The notes: generated from the sequence alone by a model not told the origin. A DNA stretch of 64,000 nt from Gordonia sp. ABSL11-1 (GCF_030315685.1 NZ_JASXSI010000005.1:248001-312000), one strand, 5' to 3'; positions 20,123 to 29,099 are shown, numbered from the stretch's first letter. A program made the numbers and translations.

Positions 20123-20964
20123 GCCGATCCGACCTTCGCCAGCACGCGGCGTGCGGAGACGGCCAGCGCCTCGTCGAGCATCCGCCCGTCGAGCTTTGCC
20201 GCGCCGTCACCGCGCGCGGCGGCCGCGTCGAGTGCCGCCAGCACCCGTCGAGCGTCCGCCACGGCCTCGGGGTCCGGGGTGAAGATCTCGGTGGCGGAGT
20301 CGATCTGGGCGGGGTGGATGACCCACGTCCCGTCGAAACCGAGGTCACGGACCCACGTCTTGGCGTTTCGGAACGAGTCGTCGTCGGCGATGGTGAGGTG
20401 CGGTCCGTCGACGACGGACACCCCTGCCGCGCGGGCCGCCACGAGCACCGCGTCCTGGATCGGATGCCACACCGATCGCGGTGCGGTCGACGAACGTCCC
20501 AGCGTCGCACCGAGATCCGCGTAGCCGATGATGACGGCGTCGAGCCGGTCGGAGGCGCCGCAGATGGGGCCGATGTCGCGGATGCCGAGCGGCGTCTCGA
20601 CCAGGATCTGTAGCCGGGCCGGGGCGTCGCCGAGGAGTCGATCGACTGCGGCGAGGTGGGTGACCGATTCGGCCTTCGGCAGGATCAGCGATCCGAGGGA
20701 CGGCCCCATGGCCGCGCAGGCGGCGACGTCGGCGTCGAACCACTCGGTGTCGAACGCGTTGATGCGGATGGAGACAGGTCGCCGGTCGCCGAACTCCGCG
20801 ACGAGGCCCGCCGCCGTATCGCGCGCGGACGACTTGTTGTCGGCGGTCACGGCGTCCTCGAGGTCGAGGACGACCTCATCGGCGGCGGAGCCTAGAGCCT
20901 TACGGGCCTTGCGGTCGTCGGACGCCGGGGCCACCAGCACCGCCCGTCGTGGGTGTGTATGCAC
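20119..20964 (-). CDS. HpcH/HpaI or CitE-family CoA-ester lyase
   Basis: A 281-residue TIM-barrel lyase that cleaves hydroxyacyl-CoA such as malyl-, beta-methylmalyl- or citramalyl-CoA. Diagnostic segments are VVLDLEDAV with metal-binding acids, SIRINAF, LPKAES, the ETPLGI glutamate and YADLGATLG. The first gene of a three-gene operon, with the MaoC gene overlapping its end. The gene set resembles the M. tuberculosis Rv2498c/Rv2499c pair, where the lyase acts in itaconate breakdown. Confidence 0.9.
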   Translation of the reverse strand: MHTHPRRAVLVAPASDDRKARKALGSAADEVVLDLEDAVTADNKSSARDTAAGLVAEFGDRRPVSIRINAFDTEWFDADVAACAAMGPSLGSLILPKAESVTHLAAVDRLLGDAPARLQILVETPLGIRDIGPICGASDRLDAVIIGYADLGATLGRSSTAPRSVWHPIQDAVLVAARAAGVSVVDGPHLTIADDDSFRNAKTWVRDLGFDGTWVIHPAQIDSATEIFTPDPEAVADARRVLAALDAAAARGDGAAKLDGRMLDEALAVSARRVLAKVGSA

Positions 20965-20980
20965 GAGATCCTCGTTCCCT

Positions 20981-20999
20981 GGCGCACAAATGTGCGGCC
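20981..20999. promoter_or_regulatory. Candidate operator, copy 1 (ACAAATGTG core)
   Basis: GGCGCACAAATGTGCGGCC contains the perfect dyad CGCACA-AA-TGTGCG at 20983-20996. It is 17 bp upstream of the CitE-type gene start, a good position for a repressor site. The nine-base core ACAAATGTG recurs at 21128-21136. Confidence 0.6.
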
Positions 21000-21122
21000 A
21001 AATCGTGTTCCATGAAGGCTACTACAGACCTCCCCGGGCAACGGAAGAGCGGCAACGTTCCTGCGCTGGAGACCTCCGACCCGGCTCGCTCTTGACAGTG
21101 TGGCCGCGACGCTGCGAATATG

Positions 21123-21141
21123 GCCGTACAAATGTGGGCCG
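21123..21141. promoter_or_regulatory. Candidate operator, copy 2 (ACAAATGTG core)
   Basis: GGCCGTACAAATGTGGGCC has GGCC at both ends and the ACAAATGTG core found at 20986-20994. It lies about 42 bp upstream of the plus-strand acyl-CoA dehydrogenase. The two copies bracket the divergent promoter, so one regulator, perhaps the GntR protein encoded at 22356, may control both operons. Confidence 0.55.
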
Positions 21142-21182
21142 GGTGATCGTCCCCCGGTGGTGTCTCCCGTGAGGTGGAATCC

Positions 21183-22334
21183 ATGAGCAGCCTGAACGCC
21201 GAAGAGTCATTCCTCGTCGAGACCATCCGCGCGTTCGTCGATCGTGACGTCAAACCGACGGTGCAGGAGGTCGAACACGCCAACGAGTACCCGGAGAAGT
21301 GGATCGAGCAGATGAAGCAGATCGGCATCTACGGGCTGGCGGTCCCGGAGGAGTATGGCGGTTCGCCGGTGTCGATGCCGTGCTATGCGCAGGTCACCCA
21401 GGAGCTCGCCCGCGGTTGGATGAGCCTGGCCGGCGCCATGGGCGGTCACACGGTGGTGGCGAAACTGCTGACACTGTTCGGCACCGAGGAACAGAAGCAG
21501 CAGTACCTGCCGCGCATGGCCACGGGCGAGATGCGGGCGACGATGGCGCTCACCGAGCCCGGCGGCGGTTCGGATCTGCAGAACATGGCGACCTCGGCAC
21601 GCGAGGACGCCGACGATCTGGTGATCTCCGGGTCGAAGACCTGGATCAGCAACGCCCGGCGGTCGGGTCTCATCGCGTTGCTGTGCAAGACCGATCCGAC
21701 GGCGCAGCCGCGCCATCGGGGCATCTCGATCGTGTTGTGCGAACACGGTCCCGGACTGACGGTGTCGCGGGACCTGCCGAAACTCGGCTACAAGGGTGTC
21801 GAGACCTGCGAGCTCTCGTTCGACGGTTACCGGGTGCCGAAGTCCGCCATTCTGGGAACGGTGCCCGGCAAGGGATTCGGCCAGATGATGAAGGGACTCG
21901 AGACCGGCCGCATCCAGGTCGCGTGCCGCGCCCTGGGGGTGGCCACCGCGGCGCTCGAGGATTCGCTGGCCTACGCCCAGCAGCGCGAGTCGTTCGGCCA
22001 GCCGATCTGGAAGCACCAGTCGATCGGCAACTATCTGGCCGACATGGCCACCAAGCTGACCGCGGCCCGACAGCTGACCTGGCATGCGGCCGAACAGTAC
22101 GACCGCGGAGAGCGGTGCGACATGGAGGCCGGCATGGCCAAACTGTATGCGTCGGAGATCGCGATGGACATCGCCCTCGACGCGGTCCGAATCCACGGCG
22201 GTTACGGCTATTCGACCGAGTTCGACGTCGAGCGGTACTTCCGGGACGCGCCGCTGATGATCGTGGGTGAGGGCACCAACGAGATCCAGCGCAATGTGAT
22301 CGCAAGCCAGCTCGTCGCCCGGGGTGGGATCTGA
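21183..22334 (+). CDS. Acyl-CoA dehydrogenase
   Basis: A 383-residue acyl-CoA dehydrogenase with ALTEPGGGSDLQNM, GSKTWISNARRSG and the C-terminal HGGYGYSTEFDVERYF and GEGTNEIQRNVI. ATG at 21183 is used because GAGGTGG lies six bases upstream; a GTG at 21174 is inside that ribosome site. Divergent from the CitE-MaoC-CoA-transferase operon and 21 bp before the GntR regulator gene, with which it should be co-transcribed. Confidence 0.93.
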   Translation: MSSLNAEESFLVETIRAFVDRDVKPTVQEVEHANEYPEKWIEQMKQIGIYGLAVPEEYGGSPVSMPCYAQVTQELARGWMSLAGAMGGHTVVAKLLTLFGTEEQKQQYLPRMATGEMRATMALTEPGGGSDLQNMATSAREDADDLVISGSKTWISNARRSGLIALLCKTDPTAQPRHRGISIVLCEHGPGLTVSRDLPKLGYKGVETCELSFDGYRVPKSAILGTVPGKGFGQMMKGLETGRIQVACRALGVATAALEDSLAYAQQRESFGQPIWKHQSIGNYLADMATKLTAARQLTWHAAEQYDRGERCDMEAGMAKLYASEIAMDIALDAVRIHGGYGYSTEFDVERYFRDAPLMIVGEGTNEIQRNVIASQLVARGGI

Positions 22335-22355
22335 GCGGAGGCTAAGATCATCGCG

Positions 22356-23099
22356 ATGACCCCACGCGACGGCGCTGCCCCGGCCTACCGGACCCTGGCG
22401 GGGACGTTGCGTGCGCAGATCGCGGAGGGACGTTACCGCGGCGGGGCCCGCCTACCGACCGAATCGGAGCTCTCCGACGAGTTCGGCCTGAGTCGGCAGA
22501 CGGTGCGGCGGGCGTTTCAGGACCTCGTGGCCGAGGGCGCGGTGTACCGGGTCCCCGGGCGGGGTACCTTCGCGACCGAGGGGCGGGGGCCTTATCTCCG
22601 ACAGCTCGGGTCCATCGAGGACCTGATGAACCTGTCCGACGACACCACCATGGAGGTGATGTCGTCCCCTCGCAGGCAGGTCGACCTCGACGCGGCCGGG
22701 CGACTCCGCCTCGACACCGATCTGGTCTACCGGATGGGGTTTCGTCGTTTCCACGAAGTCGTGCCGTTCGTCGTCACGACCGTGTGGTGGCCCGAACAGA
22801 TCGGTCGGCTCGTCGTCGACCGCCCGGAGGTCCAGGCCGGCGCCACCAGCGCGTACACGATGATCGGACTCCTCGAGCCCCATCTGCCGCGACCGATCAC
22901 CGAAGCGGCGCAGTCGATCACGGTCGCATCCGCCGATCCCGCGGTGGCCGAGCAACTGAACTGTGCCGTCGGGCATCCCATGTTGCGGGTCGACAGGCTC
23001 TACAGCGACGCCGAGGGTCACGCGGTCGAGCTCGCGGTCTCGCACTTCCTGCCCGAGCACTACACCTATCGGGTCACCTTGCGTCGCAGCACCGTCTGA
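22356..23099 (+). CDS. GntR-family regulator (HutC subfamily, UTRA domain)
   Basis: A 247-residue regulator with an N-terminal winged HTH (LPTESELSDEFGLSRQTVRRAF, split here as residues about 29-50) and a C-terminal UTRA effector domain ending in LAVSHFLPEHYTYRV. HutC-type UTRA domains bind small organic ligands. It follows the acyl-CoA dehydrogenase by 21 bp and has a GGAGG-like site. It is the best local candidate for a regulator of the divergent acyl-CoA operons. Confidence 0.9.
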   Translation: MTPRDGAAPAYRTLAGTLRAQIAEGRYRGGARLPTESELSDEFGLSRQTVRRAFQDLVAEGAVYRVPGRGTFATEGRGPYLRQLGSIEDLMNLSDDTTMEVMSSPRRQVDLDAAGRLRLDTDLVYRMGFRRFHEVVPFVVTTVWWPEQIGRLVVDRPEVQAGATSAYTMIGLLEPHLPRPITEAAQSITVASADPAVAEQLNCAVGHPMLRVDRLYSDAEGHAVELAVSHFLPEHYTYRVTLRRSTV

Positions 23100-23136
23100 G
23101 CAGCGCCAACTGAGCAGTACCGGCTGAGCGTGGTCG

Positions 23137-23952
23137 TCAGCGGTCGATCGGCTCGACGACGTAGTGGCCGGAGCGCAGGAAACGGGTTCGGTGGGTGAGC
23201 ATCGTGCCGTTCGTGGCGAACACCGGCGTCAGCGCGTCGCGCACGGCGAGCCGCCAGTGCGATGCGGCGACCGGCCGCGATCGCCGCATCGCCTCGATGT
23301 CCCGCGGTACCGGGATCAGCAGGGTGTCGCCGACCGGGATGTCGGTGACGACGCGCGGGCGGTCATCGTCCAGTTCGATGATCAGCCGGGCGCCGGTGGC
23401 GAGTACGTCATCGACGGTCTCGGTCGTCGGCTCGGGTTCCGGCGCATCGACCGGCCACGTCACCAGGAGGCGATCTCTCTCGTCTGCGCCGGCGAGTTCG
23501 TCGGACAGCTCGCCGTAGAAGTCGCGGTAGTAGGCCACCGGCACCGCGCCGAGCTCGGCGATCGTGAAGTAGGCGTTGCGCGCGACGAGCGGATCGAATG
23601 TCCAGGTGATCGACCGCAGGCCGCGAGACCGTGCCCAGTCCCGCTGATGGAGTTTGAGGGCGTGACCGACGTTGTGCCCGCGGCCGATTCGCGACGCGCC
23701 GGTGATGTGGCTGTGCAAGGTCGTACCGGCCGGGGCGGCATAGAATCCCACGCTCCCACCGGCGAGTCGGTCGCCGACGAAGGCCCCTGCCACGTAGTTG
23801 CCCGCGTGGGAGAGTGCTCGCAACATGTCTGCGCTCACCGGTCGACGGCCCGGATCGGGGTGCCAGACATCGTCGAACACGCGGGTCAGTTCGTGGAGTT
23901 CGCCAGGGGACGCCAGTTCGCGGATCTCGACTCCGGTCGACGGGTGCGACAT
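23137..23952 (-). CDS. GNAT-fold acetyltransferase-like protein
   Basis: A 271-residue protein of the GNAT superfamily, in the group of large predicted acetyltransferases. The acetyl-CoA binding segment is recognisable as GRGHNVGHALKLHQRDWA, followed by GLRSITWTFDPL and NAYFTIAELGAV. Acceptor substrate unknown. Divergent from the small membrane protein next to the copper genes; no operon partner. Confidence 0.78.
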   Translation of the reverse strand: MSHPSTGVEIRELASPGELHELTRVFDDVWHPDPGRRPVSADMLRALSHAGNYVAGAFVGDRLAGGSVGFYAAPAGTTLHSHITGASRIGRGHNVGHALKLHQRDWARSRGLRSITWTFDPLVARNAYFTIAELGAVPVAYYRDFYGELSDELAGADERDRLLVTWPVDAPEPEPTTETVDDVLATGARLIIELDDDRPRVVTDIPVGDTLLIPVPRDIEAMRRSRPVAASHWRLAVRDALTPVFATNGTMLTHRTRFLRSGHYVVEPIDR

Positions 23953-24019
23953 GTCGCCATTCTTTCATCGCCCGAGGCGGCGGTGGGTGGACTCGCGACA
24001 CGCCCTACGATTGTCGACC

Positions 24020-24547
24020 ATGGGCCCCGCCACGCACGATCGGTCGCCCGACGTGCTCGTGCGCGTCGCGGCGGGTGTCGTCGTCCCCGTGGTGGCCGTC
24101 GCCGCCCACGGACTCGGTTCCGGATCACTGCCCGGCGGCGGTGGCATGGTGCTCAGCGCATCGATCGGCGTTCTGGTCGGACTCGTGCTCGGCGGTCGAC
24201 GTCGTCAGTCCGCGGCGTCGGCAACTGTTCTCGCGATCGCCGTGCTGACCCTCGCTCAGGTTGGCGCACACATCTCGTTCAGCATCGGGCACACGTCGTC
24301 GGCGATGCATCACGACGCGCTGCTGCCGATGCTGCTGACCCACCTCGTCGCGGTTCCGGTCAGCGCGGTGTGCATCGTCGCCGCTGCTGCGTTGCTGGAT
24401 GCGGTCACTCGGACGTTCCGCCGCCTGGCGCCTCTGCCGCGGATCACCGTACCGGGCGTCCGCCCCGCACGGTGGGACGCCCCGCTCCTGGTCATCGACG
24501 TCGTCATCGGTGGCGCGGGCGTACGCGGACCACCTGTGGTGCGCTGA
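24020..24547 (+). CDS. Small histidine-rich membrane protein next to copper genes
   Basis: A 175-residue protein with four or five predicted transmembrane helices. Histidines cluster around the third and fourth helix (GAHISFSIGHTSSAMHHDAL), a pattern expected for a metal-handling membrane protein. ATG at 24020 chosen because the upstream frame has no membrane character. It precedes the ycnI-copC-copD genes by 260 bp on the same strand, so a role in copper uptake or sensing is plausible but unproven. No named family recognised. Confidence 0.7.
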   Translation: MGPATHDRSPDVLVRVAAGVVVPVVAVAAHGLGSGSLPGGGGMVLSASIGVLVGLVLGGRRRQSAASATVLAIAVLTLAQVGAHISFSIGHTSSAMHHDALLPMLLTHLVAVPVSAVCIVAAAALLDAVTRTFRRLAPLPRITVPGVRPARWDAPLLVIDVVIGGAGVRGPPVVR

Positions 24548-24809
24548 TCCCGCCCCACCGTCGCACCACCTCCGTCCGGGTCCATAGGACATCGACATTC
24601 GGATTCCGGTGCCGACGGAACATTCGCGCCTGTCATGTTTCGCTCTCCCGCGTCTCCGTCCTCCGCAGGCGTGGCCGCGCTGTGGTCGTGGCCGCGCCGT
24701 GGTCATGCGACCCGCCCGATCGTGGGCGGCGCGGTGCAACTCGAGACAGGGTACGAGACGCCGGCGCACCCGTGACACCCTCCGTGTCCGCAACCAGGAA
24801 GACATCTGA

Positions 24810-25568
24810 ATGAACACCCGAATCATCCGACGGCTGGCAGTCCCGGCCGCCGCTCTCACCATGGCCGCCACCGCGACCCTTGCCGGCGTCGGTGCGGCCT
24901 CCGCCCACGTCACCGCCAACGCGCCCACCCTCACCCAAGGCGGATACGGGGTGGTCACCCTCGTCGTACCCAACGAGTCGGACACCGCGGCGACGACCCA
25001 GCTGACGGTTACGCTGCCCAAGCTGAAGTCAGCGCGCCCGGAGGTGATGCCCGGCTGGAAGACCACGGTCGCCAAGGACCCCTCCACCGAAGAGGTCACC
25101 TCGGTCACCTGGACGGCGTTGCCGAACACTCCGGGCGTCCCGGTCGGTGAGTTCGCTCAGTTCCGGATCTCCGGCGGGCCGTTCCCCGAGCAGGAATCGG
25201 TGTCGTTGCCGGCCCTGCAGACCTACGCCGACGGCAAGAAAGCCGATTGGTCCCAGCCGATGACCGAGGGCGGCGAGGAACCTGAGCATCCGGCACCGAC
25301 CCTGACGCTTCCGGCAGCGGAAGAGGGCGCTGATCACCACGGTGGTTCGACGACCCACGGCGGCACGTCGTCCACCGGGACCGCCTCCACCACCTCGACG
25401 TCGGCGTCGGACTCGGCGACCGACGGCGCAGCCCGGTGGCTGGGCGGTGTCGGACTCGTCGTCGGCGCGCTCGGAGCCGTCTTCGGCGTGGCGGCACTGA
25501 CCCGCAGCGGACGACGTGGCGGCGCGACGGCCGACGGCGATCAGTCGGACCGGGGCGACGATGCGTGA
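24810..25568 (+). CDS. ycnI: YcnI-type copper-binding membrane-anchored protein (DUF1775)
   Basis: Exported protein of 252 residues. The signal peptide (residues 1-32) ends in ASA, so the mature protein starts with His33, as required for the copper site of YcnI (mono-histidine brace with a glutamate and a tryptophan). The DUF1775 domain follows (VTANAPTLTQGGYGVVTLVV). A Thr/Ser-rich linker and a C-terminal transmembrane helix (WLGGVGLVVGALGAVFGVAAL) anchor it outside the membrane. Its end overlaps the copC start by 8 bp. Likely a copper chaperone supplying CopC/CopD. Confidence 0.9.
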   Translation: MNTRIIRRLAVPAAALTMAATATLAGVGAASAHVTANAPTLTQGGYGVVTLVVPNESDTAATTQLTVTLPKLKSARPEVMPGWKTTVAKDPSTEEVTSVTWTALPNTPGVPVGEFAQFRISGGPFPEQESVSLPALQTYADGKKADWSQPMTEGGEEPEHPAPTLTLPAAEEGADHHGGSTTHGGTSSTGTASTTSTSASDSATDGAARWLGGVGLVVGALGAVFGVAALTRSGRRGGATADGDQSDRGDDA

Positions 25569-26103
25569 TCGTCGGCTATCCTCGACGCTCCTCGTTCTGA
25601 TCGGAGTGCTGCTCACCGGCCTGATCGGTACGTGGTCGGCGCCGGTCGCCTCGGCACACTCCCGCGTCGTGTCGTCCGATCCCGCCGACGGCGCTTCCGT
25701 CGCGTCCGGTCCAGCGCAGGTCACCATCACGTTCAACGAGCCACTGCAGGTGTCGTTCGCAGTGCTGACCGTGGTCGGGCCGGACGGCCATTACTGGCAG
25801 GACGGCAACGCCACCGTCGACGGCCCGCGCCTGAGTGCCGCGTTGCGGGAACTCGGACCCGCGGGCACCTACACGATGAATTACCGCGTGACCTCCGCCG
25901 ACGGCCATCCTGTCGAAGGCCGCCGGTCGTTCGAGCTCACCACCGCCGGCAGCGGCACCCCGGGCGAGCTCGCGGACACCGCGTCGTCGAGCGACGACGA
26001 CGGGCCGCCGTTGTGGCCGTTCATCGTCGGCGGCATCGTCGTTCTGGTGGGTGGCCTCGGTGTGGTGTTCTGGCTGACCCGCCGGTCCGGAACATCGTCG
26101 TAG
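25561..26103 (+). CDS. copC: CopC-domain copper-binding protein with membrane anchor
   Basis: A 180-residue exported protein. Signal peptide ends in ASA and the mature N terminus is HSRVVSSDPADG, giving the N-terminal histidine of the CopC copper(II) site; the second histidine is in SADGHPVEG. A C-terminal helix (PFIVGGIVVLVGGLGVVFWL) anchors it. The start overlaps ycnI. The normal partner CopD follows 16 bp later. Confidence 0.93.
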   Translation: MRDRRLSSTLLVLIGVLLTGLIGTWSAPVASAHSRVVSSDPADGASVASGPAQVTITFNEPLQVSFAVLTVVGPDGHYWQDGNATVDGPRLSAALRELGPAGTYTMNYRVTSADGHPVEGRRSFELTTAGSGTPGELADTASSSDDDGPPLWPFIVGGIVVLVGGLGVVFWLTRRSGTSS

Positions 26104-26119
26104 GTCTGACGGCGCCGAC

Positions 26120-27058
26120 ATGAGCATCGCGGGTGGTCGCGCATCGGGACGGGGGTCGCGGATTCGCGACCTGACCGTGCCGGGCGCACTGCTCGCGATG
26201 CTCGTCGGGGTCGGCGTCTGCTGGGTGCTCGCTGCTCCCGACGGCCCCGAGGCCTTGGCGATACCGGCTGCCGTCGCGGTGGGCGCCGCAGTACTCCTGG
26301 TCGGGCTCGGCTCGCTGCCCACGGTGGGACTGGAGCCCTCGGCGAGGGCGATCGGCGGAGTCGGTGGTGCCTGGTTGATCGCAGCGCTCGTCACCGCGTG
26401 GATGCGGACCGCCGATCAGGCGGGGGAGGCGCCGACGTCGGTCGGAGTCAACCAGTTCGCCGACACGATCGCTTCGGGCGCACCGGAGCTCATCGAGTTC
26501 ATCGTGGCGGGCATGATCATCGTCATCGCCGTTCTCGACCTGACGGAGCGCGTCGATCCGCCACCTGCGGCGTATGCGATCCTCGCGGGTATCGGCGTGC
26601 TTGCCACCTCCATCACCGGACATCCGAGTCAGCAGGCCATCGGTCCGGTGCTGATCGGCGCGCATGCCCTCGCGGCGGCGTGGTGGTGCGGAACCCTCGC
26701 GGCCATGGTCCTGACCGTCAGGGGTCGTGCGGGGTGGGCGGCCGCTCTGCCGGTCTTCTCGGCGCGAGCACTGTGGGCTGTCGTTGTCGTCGCTGTCAGC
26801 GGGGTGATCGCCGGGCTGATCGAGGTGGGTGGCCTCGGCGAGATCATCGAGTCCGGCTACGGCCGGATTCTTCTCGCCAAACTCGTCGGCATGGGCGTGC
26901 TCATCGGACAGGGCGCCCGGCACCGGATGACCTGGGTTCCGGCGGTTGAGCGGCACCGGGGCTCCGAGGCGGATTCGCTGCGGCGTGCCGCTATCGAACT
27001 CCTCGTGATGGGCGTCGTCCTCGGCCTCGCGGTCGGACTCTCCACCACAGCGCCCTGA
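26120..27058 (+). CDS. copD: CopD-family copper transport membrane protein
   Basis: A 312-residue integral membrane protein with about eight helices. The CopD domain is recognisable in IGAHALAAAWWCGTLAAM, with the conserved histidine and tryptophans, and in GRILLAKLVGMGVLIGQGARHR. It is expected to move copper across the cytoplasmic membrane, taking it from CopC. Last gene of the copper operon. Its stop codon lies in the first unit of a 26-bp tandem duplication. Confidence 0.9.
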   Translation: MSIAGGRASGRGSRIRDLTVPGALLAMLVGVGVCWVLAAPDGPEALAIPAAVAVGAAVLLVGLGSLPTVGLEPSARAIGGVGGAWLIAALVTAWMRTADQAGEAPTSVGVNQFADTIASGAPELIEFIVAGMIIVIAVLDLTERVDPPPAAYAILAGIGVLATSITGHPSQQAIGPVLIGAHALAAAWWCGTLAAMVLTVRGRAGWAAALPVFSARALWAVVVVAVSGVIAGLIEVGGLGEIIESGYGRILLAKLVGMGVLIGQGARHRMTWVPAVERHRGSEADSLRRAAIELLVMGVVLGLAVGLSTTAP

Positions 27059-27088
27059 TCAAACTCTCCACCACAGCGCCCTGATCAA
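27037..27088. repeat. 26-bp tandem duplication across the copD stop codon
   Basis: Positions 27037-27062 and 27063-27088 are identical 26-mers. The first unit contains the last codons and stop of copD; the second is non-coding. It looks like a recent slippage event with no effect on the protein. Confidence 0.9.
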
Positions 27089-27115
27089 CAGCCGGCCCGT
27101 GCCCGCAGATGTCGG

Positions 27116-28030
27116 TCAGGCGAGCCGCGGCTGGTCCCACACTGCGAGGAGTTCCGTGATGATGTCCACGGACATGCCGAGCGCGCCGAGATGGCTCTCG
27201 CCGTGCATCGTGAACATCTTCGCGTCAGGCAGCAACGACACCATGTGCTCACCGTGGCTGTAGGGGATGATGTGGTCGCGATCGCCATGCCACCAGCGGA
27301 CCGGCACGCCGACCTCGGGCACGCGAAAGCCCCACTCGCGGGAGAAGACGACGATGTCGGCGAACGGTGCGCTCATGCGTCGAGATCCGCCGTGGAGCAG
27401 GTCGTCGAGGAACATCGCACGGAATTCCGGGCGCGACAACAATTCTCGATCACCCTGTGGCGAGAGTCGGCCGTACACCGCGATCGCGGGGTCGGCGACG
27501 GGGCGCGCCACCGACAGGACCGAACTCACGACTTTCCCGATCGGATCGCCGGCCACTTGCAGGACGGGTGCGGCACGCCGACCGAGCCGCATCGCCCCGC
27601 CGCCGATCGCATCCGGACCGACCGTCGGCGCGACGCCGCCCAGGATTCCGGCTGCCACCACGCGGTTCCGGAGGGCGTGGGCGACCGCGAGTGCATAGGG
27701 GCCGCCGCCCGACAGCCCGATGACCGCGAACTCGTCGATTCCGAGCGAGTCTGCGACGGTGCCGAGGTCGTCCGCGAACTCGTAGACGTTGCGGTAGCTG
27801 TGTGGCGTCGACGACCCGACACCGGGACGGTCGAGACCGACGATGCGCACTCCGGCCTCGGTGGCGAAGGCGCGGGCCTCGGTCGGAATCTGCCGCCGTG
27901 CTCCGGGTGTGCCGTGCAGCCAGAACAGTGCTCGCCCGGTTGCCGAGCCGAACTCCGCGAAGCCGATCCGTCGCCGCCCGTCGCCGACGGCGACGGAACC
28001 CTCGATCTTGGGACGGTCGATGTCCATCAT
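27116..28030 (-). CDS. Alpha/beta hydrolase
   Basis: A 304-residue alpha/beta hydrolase. The oxyanion loop is LFWLHGTPG, the nucleophile elbow GLSGGG, the acid is in WWHGDRDHIIP and the histidine in HGESHLGAL. Substrate unknown. I start at the ATG at 28030 (MMDIDRPKIEG); the next ATG at 28027 is equally possible. Divergent from another alpha/beta hydrolase with a gap of 109 bp. Confidence 0.88.
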   Translation of the reverse strand: MMDIDRPKIEGSVAVGDGRRRIGFAEFGSATGRALFWLHGTPGARRQIPTEARAFATEAGVRIVGLDRPGVGSSTPHSYRNVYEFADDLGTVADSLGIDEFAVIGLSGGGPYALAVAHALRNRVVAAGILGGVAPTVGPDAIGGGAMRLGRRAAPVLQVAGDPIGKVVSSVLSVARPVADPAIAVYGRLSPQGDRELLSRPEFRAMFLDDLLHGGSRRMSAPFADIVVFSREWGFRVPEVGVPVRWWHGDRDHIIPYSHGEHMVSLLPDAKMFTMHGESHLGALGMSVDIITELLAVWDQPRLA

Positions 28031-28139
28031 TCTTCGAGCATCCCACGTCACCTTGTGTTCTGGGTCACCTGCCCTGGGAATTCAGGATCGACTACCGCTG
28101 ACCACAGGTAATTCTCACTCTGATCCGCGTACCGTCGAC

Positions 28140-29027
28140 ATGGTGAGTGCACAGTTCGCGCGCGGGGTCTGCCGTGCCTTCGGACACGTCCTGCGCCCCT
28201 ATCCGGTCCGGGACGTCCCGCCTGGGTCGACGCTGGATCTGCCTGGTCGCGGCCAGACATACGTCACCGACTCCGGGCCGAAGGACGCACCGGCGGTCTT
28301 CCTGCTGCACTCGGTCCTCACCACAGGACTGTTGTGCTGGTATCCGGTCATCCCACAACTCAACAACCGGTATCGGGTGATCACCATGGACCAGCGGTGG
28401 CATGGTCGGGGCATCCGGTCTGCCGACTTCTCTCTGCACGACTGCGCCGACGACGTCGTCGCAGTGGCCGATCACCTCGGCATCGAGAAGTTCACCGCCG
28501 CCGGGTTCTCCATGGGGGGAGGCATTGCACAGCTCGTCTGGCAGCGCCACCGCGGGCGCGTCTCCGGTCTCGTCCTCTGCTCCACCGGCCCGTACTTCAG
28601 TACCCGCGATCCCGAGCTCCGGGCGCAGTCCCAGCGGCTGGGCCGTGTGTTGTCAGTCCTCAGCAAGGCGATTCCGCGGCCCGGTATCGGCCGCCTCGAC
28701 GACACGACCGTGCACACCTCGGTGTGGGCGATGCGCCAGTTCTTCTCCACCCCCCTGTCGCACATGGGCAGCTTCGGTGACGGGCTCGGTGAATTCGATT
28801 CGCGCCCATGGCTGCACGAGGTCGACGTCCCGACGTCAGTGGTCATCTCCACCCGCGACCGGCAGGTCGAACCCGCTCGTCAGCAACTGCTCGTCGACGG
28901 CATCCCGGGTGCGTGGAGATTCGACGTCGACGGTGGCCACGCATGCTGCGTGCTCGGTGCGCAGTTCTTCATCCCCCCGTTCGTGGAAGCGGTGGACGCT
29001 GTGTCGGACGTGTCGATCGAAGCCTGA
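28140..29027 (+). CDS. Alpha/beta hydrolase
   Basis: A 295-residue alpha/beta hydrolase. The nucleophile elbow is GFSMGGG, the oxyanion region is VFLLHSVLTTG, the acid lies in ISTRDRQVEP and the histidine in DGGHACCV. Its lid domain is helical. ATG at 28140 chosen because homology begins soon after; the frame upstream overlaps the divergent hydrolase. Substrate unknown; likely a lipase/esterase-type enzyme. Confidence 0.87.
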   Translation: MVSAQFARGVCRAFGHVLRPYPVRDVPPGSTLDLPGRGQTYVTDSGPKDAPAVFLLHSVLTTGLLCWYPVIPQLNNRYRVITMDQRWHGRGIRSADFSLHDCADDVVAVADHLGIEKFTAAGFSMGGGIAQLVWQRHRGRVSGLVLCSTGPYFSTRDPELRAQSQRLGRVLSVLSKAIPRPGIGRLDDTTVHTSVWAMRQFFSTPLSHMGSFGDGLGEFDSRPWLHEVDVPTSVVISTRDRQVEPARQQLLVDGIPGAWRFDVDGGHACCVLGAQFFIPPFVEAVDAVSDVSIEA

Positions 29028-29099
29028 GACCCATCGCGCGGGTTCTGGTCGGCGACGTCACCTGGCCGGCCCCGCGTAGTTCACTCCGGCCTGGTCTAC

